From Fusobacteriaceae bacterium (GTDB lineage Bacteria; Fusobacteriota; Fusobacteriia; Fusobacteriales; Fusobacteriaceae): DNA of 5,121 nucleotides. The notes under the pieces were generated by a model. The model did not search any database and had not been told where the DNA came from. It worked only from the letters and a program-made list of their open reading frames with translations. Shown here piece by piece: positions 1 through 4,860 of the stretch. The DNA lies in contig DAOUPY010000144.1 in NCBI GenBank assembly GCA_030625925.1, positions 1 through 5,121 on the forward strand. The letters are read 5' to 3'. Each line of letters begins with the position of its first letter. The stretch's first letter is position 1. The translations under genes and the position numbers were made by a program.

Positions 1-75
1 TCCCGCTAATTTTTTCTGTGTTATCTTGTATTTTTTTCTTAATTTTACTAGTTTTTCTTCTGGGCTTAAAAACAT
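1..75 (-). CDS. XRE-family HTH transcriptional regulator, N-terminal 25 codons only
   Basis: The reverse strand opens with ATG at 75-73 and reads MFLSPEEKLVKLRKKYKITQ followed by KKLAG to the window edge. The pattern 'EKL.KLRKKYKITQKKLAG' is the first helix and start of the second helix of a lambda-repressor/XRE helix-turn-helix, so this is probably a sequence-specific DNA-binding regulator. The start is fixed by an AAAGGAG ribosome site at 90-84 on the minus strand, 8 bases upstream. The gene is divergent from the methyltransferase at 629 and sits about 200 nt downstream of a strong minus-strand promoter (284-312). Only the N-terminus is visible, so any C-terminal sensor domain, and whether it controls its neighbour, cannot be judged. 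The N-terminal wording resembles XRE proteins I recall from Fusobacteria. Confidence 0.72.
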   Translation of the reverse strand, partial: MFLSPEEKLVKLRKKYKITQKKLAG

Positions 76-283
76 TTATTTAACTCCTTTATTTTTTGTA
101 ACCTTTCAATTTATTTTATATCATATATTTATAAATTAATTCTTGTTTTACACTTCCATTATCTCTTTCAGGTACTAAAATAAAGAAAGCATAGGTGGTA
201 TCCTTAGTTGACTAAAATAACCTTAAAAAGGAAATATCATAAATGTTGTGTAAAATATTCTCTTATAGAATAAACTAGGCTGT

Positions 284-312
284 ATGATACCACATTTTCG
301 TTACAATGTCAA
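284..312 (-). promoter_or_regulatory. Sigma-A promoter reading left, toward the XRE gene
   Basis: On the minus strand a consensus -35 box TTGACA (312-307) is followed by a spacer of exactly 17 bases and a -10 box TATCAT (289-284). Transcription would begin near 277, giving a leader of about 200 nt before the XRE start codon at 75. It is back to back with the plus-strand promoter at 381-409. Confidence 0.75.
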
Positions 313-316
313 CAAA

Positions 317-382
317 AAAGTTATATTTAGGAGGTGAGAGGTAGGTCCGCGCCCTATATATCGTGAAGAATTATATAACTTT
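317..382. repeat. 10-bp inverted repeat around a GC-rich core between divergent promoters
   Basis: AAAGTTATAT (317-326) and ATATAACTTT (373-382) are exact reverse complements separated by 46 bases. The enclosed segment includes a GC-rich patch (about 330-354, containing GGTCCGCGCCC) that stands out in very AT-rich surroundings. The repeat fills almost exactly the space between the two -35 boxes (307-312 and 381-386), which is a natural place for a shared operator. That it binds the adjacent XRE protein is inference. Confidence 0.4.
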
Positions 383-409
383 GACTATTCATTTTTTATT
401 ATATATAAT
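381..409 (+). promoter_or_regulatory. Sigma-A promoter for the methyltransferase
   Basis: TTGACT (381-386), a 17-base spacer and a perfect TATAAT (404-409) form a strong housekeeping promoter. The predicted start is near 416, so the methyltransferase mRNA carries a leader of roughly 210 nt. No convincing terminator lies between 1205 and 1392, so this promoter could also supply the genes at 1393 and 1771. Confidence 0.8.
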
Positions 410-415
410 AGCCGT

Positions 416-628
416 AGAAGCTGTTTAAAAATAAAATTTTTTAAGATTCTTATGAAATATGGGATAAAGAGGGTTAAATTTTATATGAAAAAGAAAAAAA
501 GGTGATTCTGAAATCATCCAAGAGTTTATAAAAACAGCAGGGAGACTTCTCAAGAGATAAAATAGGGACAGTTAAAAAACATTTTAAATTAATACCGTAA
601 TGAAACATTGAGAAGGGGGTCCAAATAA
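416..628 (+). promoter_or_regulatory. Long structured 5' leader of the methyltransferase mRNA
   Basis: About 210 nt separate the predicted transcription start from the ATG at 629. Two pairings are visible: a local hairpin GGTGATT (501-507) with AATCATCC (512-519, one bulged base), and a long-range pairing CTTCTCAA (546-553) with TTGAGAAG (608-615). The right arm of the second enters the ribosome site AAGGGGG (613-619), so forming it could limit translation. The left arm reads into CTTCTCAAGAGA and then AGGGAC, resembling the 5' side of a SAM-I riboswitch, but the GATGAAAC and GCAACC elements expected in that class are missing. A 17-codon ATG frame at 452-505 lacks a ribosome site and is probably not translated. 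I regard this as a possible regulatory leader, not an identified riboswitch. Confidence 0.35.
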
Positions 629-1204
629 ATGAAGGCTTATTTATATGACAAATTAATGAGTAGAGTAGAAAAAAAAATACTGCATAAGGAAAGAGGTATC
701 CTTCTTAAAAATATTGAAGGTAAAGTTATAGAATTAGGAGCAGGAACCGGTGTTAACTTTGAGTTTTATTCAAAATACAAAATAACAGCTGTGGAACCGG
801 ATGAATCTTTGAGTATCGAAGCTGAGAAAAAAATTGGTGAAAAAAATATAGAGATAATTTCTGCCACTGCTGAAGATCTGCCTTTTGGTGATAATACGTT
901 TGATACTGTAGTAATAACCCTGGCTCTATGTACTATTTCTAATCCTGACAAGACATTGAAAGAAGCTAAAAGAGTATGTAAGCCAGATGGAAAACTTTTA
1001 ATCCTGGAACATATAAAAAATGAAAAGAAATTCTTATTTTTCTTACAAAATATTCTTACTCCTGTATGGAAGACTTTTGCAATGGGATGCCATTTAAACA
1101 GAGATACCCTTTATACTATTAAAGTTAATAATTTTGAAAAAATTTCTTTAAAATACTTCTTTGGAAACAATTTTATAGCTGGGATCTTTAAAAATATAAA
1201 ATAA
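629..1204 (+). CDS. Class I SAM-dependent methyltransferase (Methyltransf_11 type, METTL7-like)
   Basis: This 191-residue protein should transfer a methyl group from S-adenosylmethionine to an unidentified acceptor. The Rossmann-fold motifs are all present in order: glycine-rich motif I VIELGAGTGVNF (33-44), the acidic ribose-binding residue in AVEPDE (E56), AEDLPFGDNTFD (81-92) and the strand GKLLILEH (121-128). The later GCHLNRDT (153-160) is typical of METTL7-like small-molecule methyltransferases, and 191 residues is near the usual length, so the gene looks intact. No signal peptide or membrane helix is apparent, so a cytoplasmic location is expected. The start is supported by AAGGGGGT at 613-620, 8 bases before ATG. 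It is driven by the promoter at 381-409 and is divergent from an XRE gene. The substrate cannot be named. The general class is confident, while the METTL7 resemblance is from memory. Confidence 0.9.
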   Translation: MKAYLYDKLMSRVEKKILHKERGILLKNIEGKVIELGAGTGVNFEFYSKYKITAVEPDESLSIEAEKKIGEKNIEIISATAEDLPFGDNTFDTVVITLALCTISNPDKTLKEAKRVCKPDGKLLILEHIKNEKKFLFFLQNILTPVWKTFAMGCHLNRDTLYTIKVNNFEKISLKYFFGNNFIAGIFKNIK

Positions 1205-1261
1205 GATCAATCTTTAAAAAGAACAATATAAATAAAAAGTAGGAGGAAGTCAAGGGCTGTT

Positions 1262-1290
1262 GGGGACTGTTGCAAGTTTTGTATAAATTC
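1262..1290 (+). mobile_element. Possible remnant of an IS6-family terminal repeat
   Basis: The sequence GGGGACTGTTGCAAGTTTTG (1262-1281) shares CTGTTGCAA and the position of leading G residues with ends I recall for IS6-family elements (IS26, IS257, IS1216 type). The opposite end and a transposase gene are not in the window. If real, the element would extend rightward, but an unrelated lyase fragment begins only about 20-35 bases later, so at most a stub remains. CTGTTG also occurs just before it (1257-1262). This call rests on a short match. Confidence 0.25.
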
Positions 1291-1297
1291 TACAATT

Positions 1298-1372
1298 ATC
1301 CCTATCAGATTAGGACAAGAATTCAGAGCTTATGCCAGACCAATAAAAAGAGATATCGAAAAAATTAAACTA
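1298..1372 (+). pseudogene. Internal fragment of an aspartate ammonia-lyase (aspartase)-type gene
   Basis: In one frame this segment reads IPIRLGQEFRAYARPIKRDI followed by EKIKL. It aligns with the E. coli AspA segment VPMTLGQEFRAFSILLKEEV, which belongs to the fumarase/aspartase superfamily. Only about 25 codons are preserved. The flanking codons (NSTI before, KKRREVLWEK after) do not continue the family, there is no start codon in this frame, and the open stretch (1232-1406) runs out of frame into the next gene. The intact enzyme is about 470 residues, so this is a leftover piece in a rearranged region and is not expected to be functional. Confidence 0.5.
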
Positions 1373-1392
1373 AAAAAAAGGAGAGAAGTTTT

Positions 1393-1728
1393 ATGGGAAA
1401 AGTAAAGTGTAATTTAACATTTGGAGAAAGTTTGTTGTTTTTATTGGGGTGGTTTTTATTACTAATTATAACTTTTGGATTTGCAGCACCATTTTTTATT
1501 TTGAGTTTTTCAAAATATTTAATTAACAGAAGTTTATTAGTGGAAAATGGCGTTGAAAGACAAATGAGTTCTAATTTAAGTGTAGGAGAAGATTTTTTAT
1601 ATCTTCTGTTATGGACAATATTTAGCGTAATAACATTTGGAATAGCAGGTATATTTTTCATATTTAGCTTAGGAAAATGTGTTATATCTAGTATAGAAGT
1701 AGGAGTTAAGGAGGGAACAAGCATTTAA
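1393..1728 (+). CDS. Small membrane protein made of two tandem 54-residue repeats
   Basis: I do not recognise a named function for this 111-residue protein. It contains an internal duplication with a period of exactly 54 residues: N7/N61, G11/G65, E12/E66, W20/W74, ITFG 26-29/80-83, FFI 34-36/88-90 and K41/K95 all match. Each repeat holds a hydrophobic stretch (about 13-39 and 67-93) that would form one long or two short membrane segments. The layout recalls small DUF898- or DUF6693-like integral membrane proteins, but this is from memory only. ATG is preceded by AGGAGAG (1379-1385) at good spacing. It ends 42 bases before the nuclease-fold gene, and no terminator separates them, so co-transcription is likely. 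It may anchor or partner the nuclease at the membrane, but nothing in the sequence proves this. Confidence 0.8.
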   Translation: MGKVKCNLTFGESLLFLLGWFLLLIITFGFAAPFFILSFSKYLINRSLLVENGVERQMSSNLSVGEDFLYLLLWTIFSVITFGIAGIFFIFSLGKCVISSIEVGVKEGTSI

Positions 1729-1770
1729 TGATATATTAAATATAAGATAAAGTTATTTAGGAGGAAAGTA

Positions 1771-3030
1771 TTGGATAGTAATTTAGGTCAAAAACAACAT
1801 GTATTAGATTTAGGAGAAAAAGTTTTAGAGCAGATAGAGTTAAAAAATAGTTTTAAAGAAAAATTTAACATTTTTAAGACTTTAGGGATAGAAAGAAGAG
1901 AAGTTGATTTGCATTCTAAATTTTTATATGAATTATTAAACCCAAATGGATCTCATAATTGTGGAAGTATATATTTAGAACTTTTTATAAAAGAATTGAT
2001 GAAAAATAAAAAAATTGATCTATCAAAAGCTAAAGTAACGAGGGAGCATTTAATTAAAAGTAACAAAAGAATAGATTTTGTAATTAGTGATGTTTTGGTT
2101 GGAGAAGAAAGACATAATTTATTAATTGAAATGAAAATAGAAGCTGGTGATCAAAAGGATCAATTAAAAGATTACGATGCTCATGGGAAAAATGAAAAAA
2201 ATCAACACAAATTATATTATTTGACATTAGATGGTTCAGAAGCTACTGAAAAATCAACTGGGTGTGAAGGGTTAGTTTATAAAAGAATTTCATTTGAAGA
2301 AGAAATTCTAAACTTTATAGAAAAGAGTATAGAAAAATCAAGTACTATACCTAGTCTGAGAGAAACTTTAATTCAATATAAAAAAACAATACTTGATATA
2401 TGCTCTGAGCCAGAAGAGGAGGATAAAAAAATAATGAAAGACTTTTTATTAAAAAATGATAATTTAAAGATAGTTGAAGAATTAAGTAAGGCAATCCCAG
2501 AAGCAAAATTTGAGATAGAGTTAAAATTCTGGAATGAGTTAAAAGGAGAAATAGGAGCAGAATTAGAAAAATATAGTTTTTATTTTGATAATGATGAAGG
2601 GTTATCAAACGTAGATGAAATAAAAAATACAAGATCAAAAAAATGGTTAGCATCAGAAATATACTATGTTTATAACGAAAATTTCAATGAAAATGTTTTA
2701 AGTATAGGGATTGCGAATGCAAAAGCAGATGACGATTTTTATTTTTTCTTTCAAATGTTTGATAAAAGTGTAAAGATAGTTGAGTTGAAAAACATTAAAG
2801 GGGAGTTATTAGAAGAATTTAGTGGTTTATTAGATAAGGATGTAAGTAATCAATATTTATATAAATACTGTGATACAGATTTTCAATATGAAAATCAAAA
2901 TTTTTATAAATTACAAAATAAAAGTAAAAGAGAAGAAATAATAATAAAAATGAAAGATGGTCTTTTTGAAATAGCAAAATATATTCATGAAAATAAAGAT
3001 AAAATAGATGAAATTTTGAAAAGAATATAA
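1771..3030 (+). CDS. PD-(D/E)XK nuclease superfamily protein (PDDEXK_4-like), TTG start
   Basis: This 419-residue protein has the hallmarks of the PD-(D/E)XK fold. EVDLHSKFLYELLNPNGSH (44-62) is the N-terminal helix and loop typical of the PDDEXK_4 group. RIDFVI supplies the catalytic Asp (D102), and LLIEMKIEAGDQKDQLKDY gives E120-x-K122, followed by DQ..QL (127-132). KLYYLTLDG (147-155) is the following core strand. All key residues are present, so it may cut DNA or RNA, but the target is unknown. Residues from about 210 onward are charged and mixed helix/strand, without a domain I recognise. The start is TTG at 1771, chosen because AGGAGG (1759-1764) lies 6 bases upstream and the first in-frame ATG is at residue 77, inside the fold. 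Such proteins are frequent in defence and accessory regions. The gene is very AT-rich. A hairpin terminator follows at 3099-3137. Confidence 0.85.
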   Translation: MDSNLGQKQHVLDLGEKVLEQIELKNSFKEKFNIFKTLGIERREVDLHSKFLYELLNPNGSHNCGSIYLELFIKELMKNKKIDLSKAKVTREHLIKSNKRIDFVISDVLVGEERHNLLIEMKIEAGDQKDQLKDYDAHGKNEKNQHKLYYLTLDGSEATEKSTGCEGLVYKRISFEEEILNFIEKSIEKSSTIPSLRETLIQYKKTILDICSEPEEEDKKIMKDFLLKNDNLKIVEELSKAIPEAKFEIELKFWNELKGEIGAELEKYSFYFDNDEGLSNVDEIKNTRSKKWLASEIYYVYNENFNENVLSIGIANAKADDDFYFFFQMFDKSVKIVELKNIKGELLEEFSGLLDKDVSNQYLYKYCDTDFQYENQNFYKLQNKSKREEIIIKMKDGLFEIAKYIHENKDKIDEILKRI

Positions 3031-3098
3031 TAGAATTTTTATAACTTACGATGTTACAAAAGAAGTAATAGGGAAAAAAATATAAATAATATAGTTTA

Positions 3099-3137
3099 GA
3101 AGAGAGGGAAATCTACGGATTTTCCTTCTTTCTTTTT
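3099..3137 (+). terminator. Rho-independent terminator after the nuclease gene, UACG tetraloop
   Basis: GGGAAATC (3106-3113) pairs with GATTTTCC (3118-3125) around a C(TACG)G loop of the very stable UNCG type. The stem extends outward to 3099 and 3132 with one mismatch, and TTTTT follows at 3133-3137. It closes the 1393-3030 transcription unit and insulates the next gene. Confidence 0.82.
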
Positions 3138-3156
3138 AGTTATTTTATGAAATTTA

Positions 3157-3165
3157 TGTTAAAAT
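3157..3165 (+). promoter_or_regulatory. Extended -10 promoter for the 3199 gene
   Basis: TG at 3157-3158, one base, then TAAAAT (3160-3165) forms an extended -10 element. The -35 region at the right distance (TAGTTA, 3137-3142) is weak. Its place directly after a terminator and 34 bases before the ATG supports an independent promoter. Confidence 0.4.
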
Positions 3166-3198
3166 GTAATATAAAATTGAAGTAGGAGATGAAAGATA

Positions 3199-3609
3199 AT
3201 GGAAAATGAAAATCACGTATTAAAAATAAAGGAAAAGGTAGCAGATCATATAGATGGAAGATTTATTTCAAATGTTATAGTAGATGGAGAGATCTATACT
3301 TTGAAATATTGTAAATTAGATAAGGATAAATTTGGATATAGATTTATGCTTATGTTGTTTAAAACTAGTTTTGACGGGGAAAGATTCGTAAATGAAGGCT
3401 GTGTAGACAATATCTTGATAGAGTTTGATAAGGTGCTTAGAACAGATCTTAGAAATAAAAAAGTTAGAGAGATCTACCTATCACTATTTGAAAAAATTAA
3501 TAGGATGAAAAAAGATTTTGCAGCGGAAAAGAAAATTATCTGGAAAGAGATAGTTCCTGCGATTAAAGCAGATATTATAAATATGAAGCATGATATAAAA
3601 AATATGTAG
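3199..3609 (+). CDS. Hypothetical protein, 136 residues
   Basis: I do not recognise this protein. Residues 20-80 alternate hydrophobic and polar positions (FISNVIVDGEIYTLKYCKL, then YRFMLMLFKT), suggesting a small beta-rich domain. Residues 85-136 look like one or two long, lysine-rich helices (MKKDFAAEKK, IKADIINMKHDIKNM). There is no signal peptide or membrane segment, so it is probably cytoplasmic. There are two cysteines (C38, C68) but no metal-binding spacing. ATG is preceded by AGGAGA (3184-3189) at normal spacing. It is separated from the nuclease gene by a terminator and has its own weak promoter, so it is probably monocistronic. It ends at a bidirectional terminator facing the regulator. 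The reading frame looks genuinely coding, but the function is unknown. Confidence 0.75.
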   Translation: MENENHVLKIKEKVADHIDGRFISNVIVDGEIYTLKYCKLDKDKFGYRFMLMLFKTSFDGERFVNEGCVDNILIEFDKVLRTDLRNKKVREIYLSLFEKINRMKKDFAAEKKIIWKEIVPAIKADIINMKHDIKNM

Positions 3610-3641
3610 TTTATTTTTTAATCTGTGACAAAAATAGGTTC

Positions 3642-3658
3642 TAAGGGTGTCACCCTTA
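3642..3658. repeat. Perfect 17-bp palindrome
   Basis: TAAGGGTGTCACCCTTA is a perfect dyad around one central base, 33 bases after the stop of the 3199 gene. It is GC-richer than its surroundings and has no T-run after it, so it is a poor terminator. It could be an operator, an mRNA 3' hairpin, or the subterminal hairpin of a small element. No evidence favours one. Confidence 0.5.
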
Positions 3659-3685
3659 ATGGACTCCATTTCGGATTCACGAGTA

Positions 3686-3717
3686 TTAAAATTAGATGTA
3701 ACTAAATCTAATTTTAA
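3686..3717. repeat. 12-bp perfect inverted repeat with 8-base loop
   Basis: TTAAAATTAGAT (3686-3697) and ATCTAATTTTAA (3706-3717) are exact reverse complements around GTAACTAA. The octamer ATGTAACT starts at 3696 and again at 3718, so a direct repeat overlaps the dyad. The stem lacks GC pairs and has no downstream T-run, so it is more likely DNA-level structure or a binding site than a terminator. Confidence 0.5.
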
Positions 3718-3744
3718 ATGTAACTGAGCAAAAGAAATAAAATC

Positions 3745-3771
3745 AAAAAAAGAGCGAAAGCTCTTTTTTTT
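3745..3771. terminator. Bidirectional rho-independent terminator between convergent genes
   Basis: AGAGC (3751-3755), loop GAAA and GCTCT (3760-3764) are flanked by seven A residues on the left and eight T residues on the right. Both strands therefore show a GC stem followed by a U-tract. It can end the 3199 transcript rightward and the Crp/Fnr-type regulator transcript leftward. Its right arm overlaps the regulator's TAA stop (3772-3770). Confidence 0.88.
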
Positions 3772-4453
3772 AATACAACTCTATATAATATTCGCTTAAT
3801 TTTTCATAATTTGTGATAACTATCCTTCTCTTATCTTTTTTTATCAGCCCCTGCTCAATGAATTTTTTTAAAACTCTGTTGAGATGCCTATAACTGGTAC
3901 CTAAAAGCTGGGACAGGTCATTAAAACTGGTGGACTCTATGAGAATTTCATCTCCTTTTTCCACAGCATGGGTGATGAGATAATTGGCTAAAACATGCTC
4001 GAAACTATAGGATGAGGAGATGATGTTGGAATTAACTGTAGCCTGTAATTTATTCAAAGTAGAGCTGTACAGGTATTTCCAAAATATTGGATCATCGGCA
4101 ATTAATTTTGAGAAGATACTCATACTGATACCTATTACAGTGGTATCCTCAGTAGCAATAATATCATATTTTGAATATGGATTATTTATGATTTCCATCT
4201 CTCCTAACATCTCCAGAGGTTTACTAAAATCAATTAGAAGAGATTTTCCATTCTCCAGGTTTAAAACGATTTTGGTTCCTCCGGTAACTAAAAGGTAAAA
4301 ATAATTTACCTTTTCAGAGGAGGTAAACAGATGTTCATTTTTTTTAAATTGGTAGAGAGACATGTATTTTTCAAGGTTATTTGAAAATATGGAGTTGATA
4401 TTGTACAATTCGATGTATTTTTTTAATAAATTGGGACTGTTAATAATTTTCAT
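3770..4453 (-). CDS. Crp/Fnr-family transcriptional regulator, YeiL-like
   Basis: This 227-residue DNA-binding regulator has an N-terminal cNMP-type beta-barrel (about 28-112, with LVTGGTKIVLNLENGKSLL and LGEMEII at 83-89), a dimerisation helix (about 115-150) and a C-terminal winged HTH (about 174-212). The recognition segment LLGTSYRHLNRVLKKFIEQG closely follows E. coli YeiL (LGVSYRHLLYVLAQFI). There is no cysteine anywhere, which excludes an Fnr-type iron-sulfur cluster. The Arg-Ser/Thr signature for cAMP phosphate after the GE motif is not evident, so the ligand is unknown. I chose ATG at 4453 because AGAGGTGG (4466-4459) lies 5 bases upstream. A GTG nine bases earlier would lie within that ribosome site. 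It is divergent from the riboswitch-controlled lipoprotein gene at 5024. No strong promoter for it is visible. Confidence 0.9.
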   Translation of the reverse strand: MKIINSPNLLKKYIELYNINSIFSNNLEKYMSLYQFKKNEHLFTSSEKVNYFYLLVTGGTKIVLNLENGKSLLIDFSKPLEMLGEMEIINNPYSKYDIIATEDTTVIGISMSIFSKLIADDPIFWKYLYSSTLNKLQATVNSNIISSSYSFEHVLANYLITHAVEKGDEILIESTSFNDLSQLLGTSYRHLNRVLKKFIEQGLIKKDKRRIVITNYEKLSEYYIELY

Positions 4454-4500
4454 AGATTCCACCTCTGTTTTTATTGTTTAAGGTTTTGTGAATTTTTGCC

Positions 4501-4638
4501 GCAGATAACACAGAGATAACACCCGATTTACACAGATTAAAAAAACTCTTACACAAAGCCCATTAAGTTAAAATAATTCTGAGTTCGGAATTCTAAATTT
4601 TAAAGATATCTGTGATCATCCATCTAAAATCTGTGTCC
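4501..4638. repeat. Dispersed 'ATCTGTG' repeat cluster forming a large imperfect palindrome
   Basis: Left half: GCAGATAACACAGA (4501-4514), AGATAACAC (4513-4521) and GATTTACACAGATT (4525-4538). Right half, inverted: AAAGATATCTGTGATCATCC (4602-4621) and AAAATCTGTGTCC (4626-4638). ACACAGATT (4530-4538) and AATCTGTGT (4628-4636) pair exactly. Units of this wording (cagataacacagattta-like) recur between genes in several AT-rich bacteria as I recall. Degeneration between copies suggests age. Confidence 0.6.
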
Positions 4639-4660
4639 AAGGTTTAAATTTTTAGGTTCT

Positions 4661-4700
4661 CAATTGTCAATTGTATATTCTTAATTATCAATTATTGGTG
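4661..4700. repeat. Short CAATTG/CAATTATT direct repeats
   Basis: CAATTGT at 4661-4667 is followed at once by CAATTGT at 4668-4674, then by ATTATCAATTATTGG (4684-4698). The pattern is a degenerate 7-base tandem repeat with palindromic units. Similar TGTCAATTG runs occur between genes in AT-rich genomes. Confidence 0.5.
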
Positions 4701-4804
4701 TTAATTAGTGGCTAAGTTTTATCCTTATTAATTTTTAGTTATTGGTTAATATTTAATAGAAAGGCAAAGTTGTGCTTTATTATTATACCCTAAAAAAGGA
4801 CATA

Positions 4805-4846
4805 AGACCTATTTTTATTTATGATATTATACTATCATATTATCAT
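4805..4846 (+). promoter_or_regulatory. Probable promoter region of the riboswitch transcript
   Basis: Several -10-like boxes lie just upstream of the aptamer: TATTAT (4825-4830), TATACT (4828-4833) and TATTAT (4839-4844). None has a good -35 box. ATGATA (4821-4826) is followed by TATCAT at 4833-4838 and 4841-4846, making a nested inverted repeat over the candidate boxes. A start between about 4840 and 4851 would place the aptamer at the 5' end of the RNA. Confidence 0.35.
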
Positions 4847-4860
4847 AAAAAAATAAATCA

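Larger units (their letters stand above)
4463..4820. other. Non-coding region between the regulator and the riboswitch leader
   Basis: About 360 bases hold no credible gene on either strand. It contains the dispersed ATCTGTG-type repeats (4501-4638) and the CAATTG-type repeats (4661-4700). The regulator's promoter must lie here on the minus strand. TTGACA (4670-4665, minus) is a good -35 sequence, but no proper -10 box stands at the right distance, so I do not assign one. Confidence 0.5.

Noticed and set aside
193..203. AGGTGGTATCC resembles the T-box motif on the plus strand
   Set aside because: No downstream terminator, no recognisable stem I with specifier loop, and no plus-strand gene directly follows. 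It also lies inside the minus-strand XRE leader.
195..293. 8-bp inverted pair GTGGTATC / GATACCAC, the second overlapping the minus -10 box
   Set aside because: Arms are 83 bases apart with nothing supporting looping. Matches of this length are expected by chance in this much AT-rich sequence.
452..505. 17-codon ATG frame in the methyltransferase leader (MKYGIKRVKFYMKKKKR)
   Set aside because: No ribosome site upstream and simple lysine-rich composition from A-rich DNA. Unlikely to be translated.
1203..1214. AAGAT-CA-ATCTT considered as a terminator after the methyltransferase
   Set aside because: A two-base loop cannot form a stable hairpin, the stem is AT-rich, and no T-run follows.
1184..1220. 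11-bp direct repeat ATCTTTAAAAA at 1184 and 1210
   Set aside because: Low-complexity AT-rich sequence around the methyltransferase stop. Not convincing as a target-site duplication.
1241..1288. Strong ribosome site AGGAGG followed by TTG at 1260
   Set aside because: The frame ends after eight codons and has no plausible product. Kept only as part of the scar region.
1365..1724. 119-codon open frame opposite the membrane protein gene
   Set aside because: It exactly shadows the plus-strand gene, has no ribosome site, and its sequence is explained by the complement of AT-rich hydrophobic codons.
2351..2653. 100-codon minus-strand frame inside the nuclease gene
   Set aside because: Leucine-rich translation is an artefact of the complementary AT-rich strand, and the nuclease frame shows clear family motifs.
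4020..4298. 92-codon plus-strand frame inside the regulator gene
   Set aside because: Antisense shadow of a well-supported Crp/Fnr-type protein, with no ribosome site.
4454..4462. GTG at 4462 as regulator start
   Set aside because: It would sit within the AGAGGTGG ribosome site itself. ATG at 4453 has proper spacing.
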